Shown here in pieces: positions 54,970 through 63,967 of a stretch of 64,000 nucleotides of DNA (positions are counted from its first letter, which is position 1; each line of letters opens with the position of its first letter). Source of the DNA: Bosea sp. 685 (lineage in GTDB: Bacteria > Pseudomonadota > Alphaproteobacteria > Rhizobiales > Beijerinckiaceae). Made by a program: the position numbers and the translations under genes. The stretch lies in NCBI RefSeq assembly GCF_031884435.1, contig NZ_CP134779.1, positions 4,278,001 through 4,342,000 on the forward strand, given 5' to 3'. The notes beneath the pieces are model-generated. The model had not been told where the DNA came from and searched no databases. It saw nothing but the letters and a program-made list of their open reading frames with translations.

Positions 54970-55758
54970 TTATCCGCCGGCCATCCGCTCGCGCTTCAGC
55001 AGGAGCGAGGCCGCGATCACGGCAATGGCGACCGCGCCGATCATCAAGGTGCAGGCGGCGTTGATCTCGGGGGAAACGCCGAGCCGCACGGCCGAATAGA
55101 GCCGCATCGGCAAGGTCGTCGCGCCCGGCCCGGTGGTGAAGTTCGCGATCACGAGGTCGTCAAGCGAGAGCGTGAAGGCGAGCATCCAGGCCGCCGCGAC
55201 CGCCGGCCAGATCAATGGCAAGGTCACGGTCCAGAAGGTTATCAGCGGCGTCGCGCCCAGATCCTGCGCCGCCTCCTCGAGCGAGCGGTCGAAGCCGACG
55301 AGCCGCGCCTGGATGACGATGCAGGCAAAACCCAGGCTGAAGGTCGCGTGGGCGATCGTCACGGTCCAGAAGCCGCGCTCGATATCGGCTGCGACGAAGA
55401 GCAGGAGCAATGACAGCCCGGTGATGACCTCCGGCATGACGAGCGGCGCCAGCACCATGCCGGAGAACAGGGTCCGGCCGCTGAACCGGCCATGGCGCGC
55501 CAGCGCCAGGGCCGCGAGCGTGCCGAGCGCGGTCGCCAGCGTCGCCGAGACGCAGGCCAGTCGCAGGCTCAGCCAGGCGGCGTCGAGCAGCGGCTCATTA
55601 TGCATGAGCGCGCCATACCAATGCGTCGAGAACCCGCCCCAGACGGTGACGAGACGCGAGGCATTGAAGGAATAGGCGATGAGCGCCAGGATCGGCAGAT
55701 AGAGGAAGGCGAAACCGGCGACGAGCGCCAGGATCAGGCCGGGCCCGAGCCGTTTCAT
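54970..55758 (-). CDS. potI: Putrescine ABC transporter permease PotI
   Basis: The 262-residue inner membrane permease has about six hydrophobic segments and the EAA loop motif EEAAQDLGATPLITFWTVTL that contacts the ATPase. Near the N terminus is LPILALIAYSFNASRLVTVW, typical of PotC/PotI. It pairs with PotH to form the channel. Its ATG overlaps the potH stop (55755-55758). It ends the potFGHI operon. Confidence 0.93.
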   Translation of the reverse strand: MKRLGPGLILALVAGFAFLYLPILALIAYSFNASRLVTVWGGFSTHWYGALMHNEPLLDAAWLSLRLACVSATLATALGTLAALALARHGRFSGRTLFSGMVLAPLVMPEVITGLSLLLLFVAADIERGFWTVTIAHATFSLGFACIVIQARLVGFDRSLEEAAQDLGATPLITFWTVTLPLIWPAVAAAWMLAFTLSLDDLVIANFTTGPGATTLPMRLYSAVRLGVSPEINAACTLMIGAVAIAVIAASLLLKRERMAGG

Positions 55759-56672
55759 ACAGCCCCTCCCCGCGCCATGCGCGCGCGCTGGAGCAGCGCC
55801 AGCGGCAGGACCAGCAGGATGAGGAGCACGACCGCCACAGCCGAGGCGAGCGGCCAGTCACGATTGGAGAAGAACTCCGTCCACAAAGCCTTGCCGATCA
55901 TGATGGTGTCGGGCCCCCCGAGCAGATCGGGAATGACGAACTCGCCAACCGCCGGAATGAAGACGAGCGCGCAGCCGGCGAGCACGCCGGGGATGGAGAG
56001 CGGCAGCGTCACGGTCAGGAAGGCCGTCCACGGCCTGGCGCCGAGATCGGCGGCGGCCTCGAGCAGCGAGCGATCGAGCTTCTCGAGCGCAGCAAACAGC
56101 GGCAGCACCATGAAGGGCAGATAGGAATAGACCATGCCGATCAGCACGGCGGCCTCGGTGTTCATGAGCCTGAGCGGTTCCTGCGTGAGGCCAAGGCCGA
56201 TCAACGCCGCATCCAGCAAGCCATCGGGCCGTAGAATGCCGATCCAGGCGTAGACGCGGATCAGGAAGGAGGTCCAGAACGGCAGGATGACGAGCACGAG
56301 CAGCGCGCCTCGCCAGTTTTTGGGAGCGGACGCCATCGCATAGGCAAGCGGATAGCCGATCGCCAGCGCAAGCAAGGTCGTCAAACCGGCGATGCGCAAG
56401 GAATAGAGATAGCTCTGCCAGTAGAGCGCGTCATCGGCGAGAAGGCGGAAATTGTCGAGATCGAGCGCCGCCAGGAACTCTCCGATCGCGGCAAAATTTG
56501 CGAAATCGAGACCTGCGAAATGCGGCGCATAGGGCGGCAGCGCCGTATCGGCATGCGAGAACGCCATGCGCAGCACAATCGCGAAGGGCACGAGGAAAAA
56601 GGCGAGCAGCCAGAGATAGGGCACCGCGACGACGAGGCGACGAATGCCTTTGCCGGACGCAGCTTCGCTCAT
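55755..56672 (-). CDS. potH: Putrescine ABC transporter permease PotH
   Basis: The 305-residue permease has six membrane helices (VAVPYLWLLAFFLVPFAIVL at the start) and the EAA loop LEAAADLGARPWTAFLTVTL. The segment NWRGALLVLVILPFWTSFLI is characteristic of PotB/PotH. The start overlaps the potG stop and the end overlaps the potI start, so the three are translated together. Confidence 0.94.
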   Translation of the reverse strand: MSEAASGKGIRRLVVAVPYLWLLAFFLVPFAIVLRMAFSHADTALPPYAPHFAGLDFANFAAIGEFLAALDLDNFRLLADDALYWQSYLYSLRIAGLTTLLALAIGYPLAYAMASAPKNWRGALLVLVILPFWTSFLIRVYAWIGILRPDGLLDAALIGLGLTQEPLRLMNTEAAVLIGMVYSYLPFMVLPLFAALEKLDRSLLEAAADLGARPWTAFLTVTLPLSIPGVLAGCALVFIPAVGEFVIPDLLGGPDTIMIGKALWTEFFSNRDWPLASAVAVVLLILLVLPLALLQRARMARGGAV

Positions 56673-57844
56673 CGCGGCAAGGCCAGCCCGGCCTCGACAT
56701 CCCAGGACAGCCAGACCGCATCGTCCCAGGCGAAGGGTCGCTCGATCCGCCGTGTGCGGTTGGCCAATGCGACCTTCAAAAGCGTGCCGCCTTCCCCGCC
56801 GACCATGACCTGGATCATGGTGACGTCGCCGAGATAGCCGATGTCCCAGATCTCGCCCTTGACCTTGTTGAGGCCTTGCGCCGGTTCGTCATGGCTGAGC
56901 GCGATCTTCTCCGGCCGCAAGCCTATGAGCAGCGCGTCGCCCGGCACAAAGCTGGCTGCGTCCTCATCCAATTCGAGCGGGCCGGCGACAGCCGTCTCGA
57001 CCCTGACGAGATCACCGTCGACGAGCGAGACGCGCCCCTCCAGGACATTGATGTCGCCGACGAACTCGGCGACGTAGCGATTGACCGGGGCCTCGTAGAT
57101 CACATCCGGCGGGCCGATCTGGACCAGCCGGCCATGGTCCATCACCGCCATGCGGTCGGCCATCGTCATGGCCTCGTCCTGATCGTGGGTGACGACCATG
57201 AAGGCCGTGCCGAGCGTGCTCTGCAGATCCATCAGTTCGAACTGCGTCGCCTCGCGCAATTTGCGGTCGAGCGCCGCCATCGGCTCGTCGAGCAGCAGGA
57301 GCTTTGGCCGCTTGGCGAGCGAACGGGCAAGCGCCACGCGCTGGCGCTGCCCGCCGGAGAGCTGGTCGGGCCGGCGCGCGCCGAGCCCCTCCAACTTCAC
57401 CAGCGCCAGCATCTGCGCGACGCGGCGGGCGATCTCGGCCTTGGCTAAGCCCTCGCGCTTCAGCCCGTAGCCGATATTGTCGGAGACGCTGAGATGCGGA
57501 AACAGCGCATAGGACTGGAACATCATGTTGACCGGGCGCAGATGCGGCGGCACGGCGGTGATGTCGATGCCGTCGAGCAGGATCTCGCCGGAATCGGGCC
57601 GCTCGAACCCCGCCAGCATCCGCATCAGCGTGGTCTTGCCGCAGCCGGAGGGGCCGAGCAGCGCGAAGAATTCGCGCGGATAGAGCGCAAGCGACAAGCC
57701 ATCGACCGCCGTCACCGCGCCGAAGCGCTTGGTGACATTGCGGAACTCCACCAGCGGGCGCGCCTGCGGGTCGTTCCAGGGCTGGAAGGCGCGGCGCACG
57801 CTGCCCGGCGAGGCCTTGCGCATGGCGACCGCCCCCTGCCCCAT
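56669..57844 (-). CDS. potG: Putrescine ABC transporter ATPase PotG
   Basis: The product (391 residues from ATG 57844, which has GAGG six bases upstream; a GTG at 57856 is also possible) has Walker A LGPSGCGKTTLMRMLAG, the signature LSGGQRQRVALARSLA and Walker B LLLLDEPMAALD, plus the H-loop VVTHDQDEAM. A C-terminal TOBE/OB domain follows (IGLRPEKIALS, IWDIGYLGDVTMIQVMV). It powers putrescine import. It starts about 40 bases after potF and overlaps potH. Confidence 0.95.
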   Translation of the reverse strand: MGQGAVAMRKASPGSVRRAFQPWNDPQARPLVEFRNVTKRFGAVTAVDGLSLALYPREFFALLGPSGCGKTTLMRMLAGFERPDSGEILLDGIDITAVPPHLRPVNMMFQSYALFPHLSVSDNIGYGLKREGLAKAEIARRVAQMLALVKLEGLGARRPDQLSGGQRQRVALARSLAKRPKLLLLDEPMAALDRKLREATQFELMDLQSTLGTAFMVVTHDQDEAMTMADRMAVMDHGRLVQIGPPDVIYEAPVNRYVAEFVGDINVLEGRVSLVDGDLVRVETAVAGPLELDEDAASFVPGDALLIGLRPEKIALSHDEPAQGLNKVKGEIWDIGYLGDVTMIQVMVGGEGGTLLKVALANRTRRIERPFAWDDAVWLSWDVEAGLALPR

Positions 57845-57881
57845 CGCCGTCCTCACTTGGCCGCGCTCATTTGCCGATCGC

Positions 57882-58994
57882 TCATTTGCCCGTCTTGACG
57901 CGGGTCCAGAGCCGGTTGACCAGCCTTTGCGACTTCTGGTCGTAGGGCGTGATCGTGTAGAGCCGCGCCATCACGGCCTCCGACGGGTAGATGCCGGGAT
58001 TGCCGCGCACCGAGGCCGAGAGCAAAGGCTGCGAGGCGAGGTTGCCGTTGGCGTATTGGATGAAGTCCGAGTTCTTCGCCGCCATGGCCGGGCGATTGAC
58101 GAAATCGATAAAGGCCAGCGCCGCCTCGGGATTGCCGGCATCCCTGGGGATGACGAAGGAATCGAACCACATCAGCGCGCCCTCCTTCGGGATGGCATAG
58201 GCGATCTCGACCTTGTTCTTGGCCTCCTCGGCCCGCTTCTTGGCCTGGAGCACATCGCCGGAATAGCCGACGGCGAGGCAGATATCGCCGTTGGCGAGGG
58301 CGTTGATGTATTCCGAGGAGTGGAACTTCTGGATATGCGGCCGGATCTTGCGCAGCAATTCACCCGCCTTGTTGAGATCGGCCTCGGCCTTGGAATCCGG
58401 ATTCAACCCGAGATAGCGCAGAGCGGCCGGAAACATCTCCTCGACCGCGTCGAGCACATGCACGCCGCAATTGGAGAGCTTCTTGAGCTGCTCGGGCTCG
58501 AAGATGATCTTCCAGCTGTCGATCACGGCGTCAGACCCGAGCCGCTCCTTGATCTTGGCGACGTTGTAGCCGATGCCGGTGGTGCCCCACATATAGTCGA
58601 CGGCATATGTGTTGCCGGGATCATATTTGGCGAGCCGTCCTTGAATCTCCGGCCAGGCGTTTTTCAGATTCGGAACCTTGTTGGCGTCGATCGGCACATA
58701 GAGCCCGAGCGGGATATGGCGCGGCAGGAAGGAGGCCGTGACCACGATCAGGTCATAGCCGGTCTTGCCGGCGAGCAGCTTGGTCTCGACCGTCTCCATC
58801 TGGTCGAAGGTGTCGTAGACGACGGTGATCCCGGTTTCCTTCTTGAAGGCGTCGAGCACCTCGGGGTCGACATAATCGGACCAGTTATAGATCCGCAGCT
58901 CCTTGCTCTGAGCCAGCGCAGCCTGCCCGGCCAGCAGCGCAAGCCCCATTGCCGCGCCCGCGAGAACTCCCTTCGCCCAACCGCACGCCGTCAT
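57882..58994 (-). CDS. potF: Periplasmic putrescine-binding protein PotF
   Basis: From the ATG at 58994 the product is 370 residues, with a signal peptide ending near LALLAGQAALAQS. The mature protein begins KELRIYNWSDYVDPEVLDAF, the hallmark of polyamine-binding proteins PotD/PotF, and continues with VVYDTFDQMETVETKLLAG and VDYMWGTTGIGYNV, in which the aromatic and acidic residues line the amine pocket. A start at 59057 would add 21 residues before the signal and is less likely. It is the first gene of potFGHI and would be the most abundant product. Confidence 0.94.
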   Translation of the reverse strand: MTACGWAKGVLAGAAMGLALLAGQAALAQSKELRIYNWSDYVDPEVLDAFKKETGITVVYDTFDQMETVETKLLAGKTGYDLIVVTASFLPRHIPLGLYVPIDANKVPNLKNAWPEIQGRLAKYDPGNTYAVDYMWGTTGIGYNVAKIKERLGSDAVIDSWKIIFEPEQLKKLSNCGVHVLDAVEEMFPAALRYLGLNPDSKAEADLNKAGELLRKIRPHIQKFHSSEYINALANGDICLAVGYSGDVLQAKKRAEEAKNKVEIAYAIPKEGALMWFDSFVIPRDAGNPEAALAFIDFVNRPAMAAKNSDFIQYANGNLASQPLLSASVRGNPGIYPSEAVMARLYTITPYDQKSQRLVNRLWTRVKTGK

Positions 58995-59137
58995 CGAAAC
59001 CCGACTCCCCCTTGTCGCAATCGCCGCGCAAGCTAGCAGCTTGCTCGCCCGCCTCAAGTCATTGTGATCGCGGCACGACGCGCAGTCGCCGCGCCCACGA
59101 CCTTGCGATGCAACATGGCGGCCACATATCCTGCCGC

Positions 59138-59875
59138 ATGCATCACCTGCGCCGCTTCCTCACGTTTTTCGCGATCCTGTTCCTGCTGCCGGTTGCGACC
59201 CACGCCGCCTGGTGGTCTCTACAGGCCAATGCCAGCGACTGGCGCGGGGCCGACTGGTCGAGTGCGAGGCTCCTGCCGACGGCCGCAAGCGAACCGGAGG
59301 CGGTGGTCCATGTCTTTGCCGCCCGCGTCGGGCGCTGGCGCGGCATCTTCGCGCATCACTCCTGGATCGTGGTGAAGGAGAAGGGCGCCAGCACTTACAC
59401 CCGCTTCGACGTCGTCGGCTGGGGCACGCCGGTGCGCATCAATCTGCGCGAGGCCGATGGCCGCTGGTTCGGCAACGCGCCTGAACCCGTCGCCGAAATC
59501 CGGGGTGAGCAAGCCGAACGCATGATCCCGCGCATCCGCGCCGCTGTCGCCGACTACGCCTATCCCGAGCCTGGCAGCTATCTCGCCTGGCCCGGCCCGA
59601 ACTCGAACAGCTTCGTCCAGCATGTGCTGGCCGAGGTTCCCGAACTCGCCCAAGCCCTGCCGCCGACGGCTATCGGCAAGGATTGGCGCGATGAGGGGCT
59701 CTTCGCCGGGCTGACCCCCAGCCGCACCGGCGTGCAGGCCTCGCTTTATGGCCTTGCCGGCGTGACGCTGGGCTGGGTCGAAGGCGTGGAGCTCAACCTG
59801 CTCGGCCTCGTCGCCGGCCTCGACCTGCGCCACCCCGCCCTCAAGCTGCCGGGCTGGGGGCGGGTGGGTTTTTAG
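59138..59875 (+). CDS. DUF3750 family protein
   Basis: The 245-residue product has one N-terminal hydrophobic segment (FLTFFAILFLLPVATHAAWW), so it is exported or anchored. Conserved blocks are VVHVFAARVGRWRGIFAHHS, SWIVVKEKGASTYTRFDVVG, YPEPGSYLAWPGPNSNSFVQ and ALPPTAIGKDW, the DUF3750 pattern. A histidine pair (AHHSW) and an NSNSF motif are reminiscent of papain-like or NlpC-type folds, but activity is unknown. The start could also be at 59108. It is divergent from potF. Confidence 0.85.
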   Translation: MHHLRRFLTFFAILFLLPVATHAAWWSLQANASDWRGADWSSARLLPTAASEPEAVVHVFAARVGRWRGIFAHHSWIVVKEKGASTYTRFDVVGWGTPVRINLREADGRWFGNAPEPVAEIRGEQAERMIPRIRAAVADYAYPEPGSYLAWPGPNSNSFVQHVLAEVPELAQALPPTAIGKDWRDEGLFAGLTPSRTGVQASLYGLAGVTLGWVEGVELNLLGLVAGLDLRHPALKLPGWGRVGF

Positions 59876-59902
59876 AGCAGGCCGGTCATGCTCGGAAACA
59901 CC

Positions 59903-60002
59903 GCGTCATGTTCGGGCTTGACCCGACCATCTCGTAAACCAGAGCCCTCTGGTCAGGAGATTCTCTGGTCATGAGATTCTCGGGGCAAGCCCGAGAATGA
60001 CG
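59903..60002. repeat. REP-like intergenic palindrome
   Basis: cgtcatgttcgggcttgacccg at one side pairs imperfectly with cggggcaagcccgagaatgacg at the other; ctctggtca and its near complement sit inside. It is related to the element at 26712-26783. Confidence 0.7.
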
Positions 60003-60111
60003 CTCTCCGGGCGCCGACACGCTTGCGCAGCCCTATGACGCATGGTTAGCTCCGACCCGCTGCCAACCGAAGCTGCCCGGTGCCAAGGGCCTGCCATGAC
60101 GGAGCGATTGC

Positions 60112-61209
60112 ATGCCGTGGCCTGATCTGACGATCGGCGGACGCGATCAGCCCTCCTGGATCATCAAGCCGCGCGCCGATGCGCGGGCGCATCTGGCGGT
60201 CGTCTCGAACCAGCCCGTCGTCGCGGACCAGGCCGCGGTCAACGAGCATCGCCCGCCGCCCTGGCTGGAAGGACAGCCGCTCGATTTCGCGGCTTTCGGC
60301 CGGCAATTGAACAGGGCTTTGTCCAGCCACGCAACGATCGACGCCGAGGCCTGGCTGGCGCTGGTCGAGACCGTACCTTGGACGCTTCGGGACTATGTCT
60401 GGCGAGCCGCCGATATCCGCTTGAGCAAGGCGGCCAAGGCCGCGCTGCGGAAGCCCGAAAACAGGGCGATATACGAGCGGATCGAGGCCGTGCGGCTGTG
60501 CAGGCCCGATGGCGACAAGCTCTATTTTCAGACACCGAAGCAGGAATTCGACGCCTACGCCGCCGTGTTCCGGCGTTTCGCCAGCCCGATGGCGTGCATG
60601 TACTTCATGGGCGGCATGGTCTCGCTTTTGTCCCTGCGCAATGAAACGAGCACGCTCGCGCATCATGGCGAGGGCTCCTATGACGACAGGCTCGTCGTCC
60701 TGCGCAGGATCGGATCGACAGGGACATCGACGATTTTCCCGATCTGCACCGAGCCCGGCGCCCAGTATTCGCAACGCGCCGCCGGCAAGCAGGGCGGTGG
60801 CCGGCAGGACCGGCGCTATGGCGGCGTGCATTTCAACAAGATCGACGGCGAAGACGGCAACAACGACAAGATCAAGGATCTCGGCCGGCTGATCGAGGGC
60901 ACCTATCACTATTACGAGAAACCAGGGGGCCATGTCGGCGCCCGCGCCTTCCAGACCAAGACCACCCAGGTCGTCGAGCGCGACACCGATGGCGACGGGC
61001 GCTTTACCTCGGCCGACCCCAAGCGGATCGACGCCAAGAAGGCCGGCACCTCGATGTTTATCCACCAGGGCGGCAAGGACAGCGTGCTCGAGCCCGACAC
61101 CTGGTCCGCCGGCTGCCAGACCATCCCGACGAACCGCTACAAGGCGTTCCTCGCGACGGTCGGAAGGCCGGCTTCGCTGTTCTACGTGCTCGTCAACGCC
61201 GCGCGCTGA
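60112..61209 (+). CDS. L,D-transpeptidase-like protein with an EF-hand-like calcium loop
   Basis: The 365-residue product has no signal peptide. Its C-terminal part contains SMFIHQGGKDS (His318) and DTWSAGCQTIP (Ser332-Ala-Gly-Cys335), the H...SxGC arrangement of YkuD-type L,D-transpeptidases. Shortly before, residues 291-302 read DTDGDGRFTSAD, a perfect DxDxDG...D calcium-binding loop. The N-terminal 200 residues are helical and unrecognised (AWLALVETVPWTLRDYVWRA). The lack of an export signal suggests a phage-type or specially secreted cell-wall enzyme. Four bases after its stop begins an exported SH3 protein, so the pair is an operon. Confidence 0.75.
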   Translation: MPWPDLTIGGRDQPSWIIKPRADARAHLAVVSNQPVVADQAAVNEHRPPPWLEGQPLDFAAFGRQLNRALSSHATIDAEAWLALVETVPWTLRDYVWRAADIRLSKAAKAALRKPENRAIYERIEAVRLCRPDGDKLYFQTPKQEFDAYAAVFRRFASPMACMYFMGGMVSLLSLRNETSTLAHHGEGSYDDRLVVLRRIGSTGTSTIFPICTEPGAQYSQRAAGKQGGGRQDRRYGGVHFNKIDGEDGNNDKIKDLGRLIEGTYHYYEKPGGHVGARAFQTKTTQVVERDTDGDGRFTSADPKRIDAKKAGTSMFIHQGGKDSVLEPDTWSAGCQTIPTNRYKAFLATVGRPASLFYVLVNAAR

Positions 61210-61213
61210 CGCC

Positions 61214-61921
61214 ATGCCCACTGAAACCATGCCCATGCCGCCGATCCGAAAGAGCTTTCCGATGCTCGCCGCAGCCATCATCGCCTCGGCCTGGTCGGCT
61301 GCGGCGGCCGGCGCCCAGGAGCGCCCGATCGAGGCCCCGCCGGGAGAGGCCGCCTGCGCGATCGGCGCCTTCGTCACCGAGACCGACCCTGCCGGCCTCA
61401 ATGTCCGCTCGGGGCCGGGGACGGGCTTCGGCATCGTCGGGCGTCTGCCGCCGGTGACGCTTAGCAAGGAGATCGATGGACTCTCCGTCATGGTCGAGGT
61501 CGAGATCACGGCCAGCGCCAAAGGCTGGTTCCGCATCCGCAACGCCCGCGACAACGCGCAGCTGACCGGCGCGGCCGAGCGGGCGATGTATGGCGGGCGG
61601 GGCTGGGTCAGCGGCCAGAAGCTCACCGTCAAGACGCAAAGCCCGGCCGGCCGGGCTCAACCGAACGAAAAGGCCGCCATCGTGCTGAGTACCGAGGCCG
61701 GGCTGACGCTCGACAATGACGGCTTGCGGGCGGTGGGACGGTTGATCGGCTGCCAGGGCAAATGGGCCCTGGTCGAGTTCGGCCCCCTGCCCGCCGGCGA
61801 CGCCCTGGGGCAACGGCTCGATATCGCGGCAGCCGCGCAGAGCGGGCTGCCACAGGGCCGCTTCCGGGCCTGGCTCAACCAGATCTGCGCGATTCAGGAA
61901 ACCAGCTGCAGCGGGTTCTGA
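61214..61921 (+). CDS. Exported protein with bacterial SH3 domain
   Basis: The 235-residue product has a signal peptide (FPMLAAAIIASAWSAAAAGA) and an SH3b domain (about 50-135) with the hallmark LNVRSGPGTGFGIVGRLPPV and GWVSGQKLTV. The C-terminal half (about 140-235) is unrecognised and ends with cysteines (QICAIQETSCSGF). SH3b domains commonly bind peptidoglycan. It follows the L,D-transpeptidase-like gene by four bases and converges on the next gene with 22 bases between stops. Confidence 0.8.
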   Translation: MPTETMPMPPIRKSFPMLAAAIIASAWSAAAAGAQERPIEAPPGEAACAIGAFVTETDPAGLNVRSGPGTGFGIVGRLPPVTLSKEIDGLSVMVEVEITASAKGWFRIRNARDNAQLTGAAERAMYGGRGWVSGQKLTVKTQSPAGRAQPNEKAAIVLSTEAGLTLDNDGLRAVGRLIGCQGKWALVEFGPLPAGDALGQRLDIAAAAQSGLPQGRFRAWLNQICAIQETSCSGF

Positions 61922-61943
61922 AGCCGCCGCGCGCCAGCGTGCC

Positions 61944-63227
61944 TCAGACCGCCTCCAGCGCCTGCGCCAGATCCGAGATCAGATCCTCGATGTTCTCGAT
62001 GCCGACCGAGATGCGGATCAGCGCATCGGTCAGGCCGATCTCCTCGCGCAATTCCTTCGCCACGCCCGAATGCGTCATCGCGGCGGGGTGCGAGACCAGC
62101 GTCTCGGTGCCACCGAGCGAGACCGCGAGCTTCATGATCTGCAGGTTGTCGAGCAGCGCGAAGGCCTCTTTCTCGCCGCCCTTCACATCGAAGGCGAAGG
62201 TCGAGCCGGCGGCCGTGCATTGCCGGTCGAACACCGCCTTGCGCGGGTCGCCCTCCCGGAGATCGCCAAGATAATGCACCTTGGCCACCTTCGGATGGCT
62301 GGAGAGATACTCCGCCACCAGCTTGGCGTTCTCATTGGCGCGGCTCATGCGGATGTCGAGCGTCTCCAGCGAGCGCATCAGCATCCAGCAGGAGTTCGGG
62401 TCGAGCTGCGTGCCGAGCGAACCGCGCCAGCTCTTGACCTGCCGCACCAGCGCGTCCGAGCCGCTGATCGAGCCGCCGACGAGATCGCTGTGGCCGCCGA
62501 CATATTTGGTCAGCGAGAGCAGCGAGAGATCGGCGCCCTGCTTCAATGGCTTCTGGTATTTCGGGCCGAGCATGGTGTTGTCGACCACGACCGGCGGGCG
62601 ATGACCCTGGGACTTCTCCAGCTCATCGGCAATCATGGCGCAGGCGGCGAGATCGACCAGCCCGTTGGTTGGGTTCGCCGGCGTCTCGACCAGGATCATG
62701 CCGACCCGGCCCTTGGCAGCGGCCGCCTTGGCGGTTTCGCGCATCTGCGCAATGTCGAGCCCATCGGTGAAGCCGAAGGGCGTGACGCCGAAGGCGCCCA
62801 TCTGGTTCTTCAGCAGCGTCTCGGTGCCGCCATAGAGCGGACGCGAATGGATGACGGTATCGCCGGGGCGCAGGAAGGCGAAGCAGGTCGTCGCGATCGC
62901 AGCCATGCCGCTGGCGAAGACGGCGCATTTCTCGGCCTCGTCCCAGATCGCCAGGCGGTCCTCGAGGATTTCCATATTGGGGTGGTTGAAGCGCGAATAG
63001 ACCAGGCCGGGCTTTTCGCCGGGCTTGGGCTTGCGCCGGCCGGAGGTGAAGTCGAAGAAATCCTTGCCCTGCTGGGCGTTCTCGAAAACGAAGGTCGAGG
63101 TCAGGAAGATCGGCGGCTTGAGCGAGCCTTCCGACATCGCCGGCGAATAGCCGAAGCCCATCATCAGCGTTTCGGGATGGAGCTTGCGGTTGGCGATCCG
63201 GTCCTTGTGATAGCTGTCTTCGCTCAT
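61944..63227 (-). CDS. Cystathionine gamma-synthase-family PLP enzyme (Cys/Met metabolism)
   Basis: The 427-residue enzyme belongs to the Cys/Met PLP-dependent family. The PLP lysine is in SLLSLTKYVGGHSDLVGGS; the phosphate-binding and substrate loops are FASGMAAIATTCFAFLRPGD, SRPLYGGTE and VETPANPTNG. The C-terminal block LAVSLGGTETLVSHPAAMTH is also typical. The family includes cystathionine gamma-synthase, gamma-lyase and methionine gamma-lyase; the sequence alone does not separate them, though the divergent Lrp regulator suggests amino acid breakdown. Start and length are ordinary. Confidence 0.92.
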   Translation of the reverse strand: MSEDSYHKDRIANRKLHPETLMMGFGYSPAMSEGSLKPPIFLTSTFVFENAQQGKDFFDFTSGRRKPKPGEKPGLVYSRFNHPNMEILEDRLAIWDEAEKCAVFASGMAAIATTCFAFLRPGDTVIHSRPLYGGTETLLKNQMGAFGVTPFGFTDGLDIAQMRETAKAAAAKGRVGMILVETPANPTNGLVDLAACAMIADELEKSQGHRPPVVVDNTMLGPKYQKPLKQGADLSLLSLTKYVGGHSDLVGGSISGSDALVRQVKSWRGSLGTQLDPNSCWMLMRSLETLDIRMSRANENAKLVAEYLSSHPKVAKVHYLGDLREGDPRKAVFDRQCTAAGSTFAFDVKGGEKEAFALLDNLQIMKLAVSLGGTETLVSHPAAMTHSGVAKELREEIGLTDALIRISVGIENIEDLISDLAQALEAV

Positions 63228-63376
63228 CGATTATGTCCTCCGCGGCGGCACGGTTCGCCCATGGCTCGTGAGCGTCAGGTTACGCCTTTCGCGGCGGCAT
63301 TGCATGACCGATCATCATTGCCGTAAAGGCTCTCGATGCAGCTTTCTGCCAATGACGAGCCGAACGGGAGCAGACC

Positions 63377-63835
63377 ATGCTCGATTCCATCGATCGCCGT
63401 ATCCTCGCCGTGCTGCAGGAGGACGGCCGCATCACCAATCAGGAGCTGTCCGAGAAGGTCGGGCTTTCGCCGACGCCCTGCCTGCGCCGGTTGAAGCGGC
63501 TGGAGGAGACCGGCGTCATCAAGGGCTATGCCGCGATCGTCGATCCCAAGGCTTATGGCCTGCCCTTCAGCGTCTTCGTCTCGGTGCGCCTCTCCCAGCA
63601 GACGCAGGAGAACATCACCGAGTTCGAAAAGGCGGTCGAAAGCTGGAGCGAGGTCACCGAATGCTATCTGATGACCGGCAGCCAGGACTATCACCTGCGC
63701 GTCCTGACCGACGGAATCGAGGGCTATGAGCGCTTCCTGAAGCAGAAGGTAACGCGCCTGAAATGCATCCAGTCGGTCGAATCCAATTTCGCGCTGGCCA
63801 TCATCAAGAAACGCAACGGCCTACCGCCGCTTTAG
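63377..63835 (+). CDS. Lrp/AsnC-family transcriptional regulator
   Basis: The 152-residue protein has the AsnC-type helix-turn-helix (LDSIDRRILAVLQEDGRITN, QELSEKVGLSPTPCLRRLKR) and a RAM ligand-binding domain (ECYLMTGSQDYHLRVLTDGI). It is divergent from the PLP enzyme gene, with a 149-base gap, the usual layout when the regulator controls its neighbour in response to an amino acid. The final block KCIQSVESNFALAIIKK is typical of the family. Confidence 0.94.
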   Translation: MLDSIDRRILAVLQEDGRITNQELSEKVGLSPTPCLRRLKRLEETGVIKGYAAIVDPKAYGLPFSVFVSVRLSQQTQENITEFEKAVESWSEVTECYLMTGSQDYHLRVLTDGIEGYERFLKQKVTRLKCIQSVESNFALAIIKKRNGLPPL

Positions 63836-63861
63836 CGGAGTGATCCAAGCCCGAGCCACAC

Positions 63862-63949
63862 CGTCATTGCGAGGAGCAAAGCGACGAAGCAATCCAGGGC
63901 GGCAGAGCTCGGCGGCCCCCGGATTGCTTCGCTGCGCTCGCAATGACGG
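63862..63949. repeat. REP-like intergenic palindrome
   Basis: ccgtcattgcgaggagcaaagc pairs with gctgcgctcgcaatgacgg-type sequence at the other end, and gaagcaatcc pairs with ggattgcttc inside. This is one of the commonest forms of intergenic palindrome in Hyphomicrobiales genomes. Confidence 0.8.
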
Positions 63950-63967
63950 CGCGGATGGTATTGAAGC

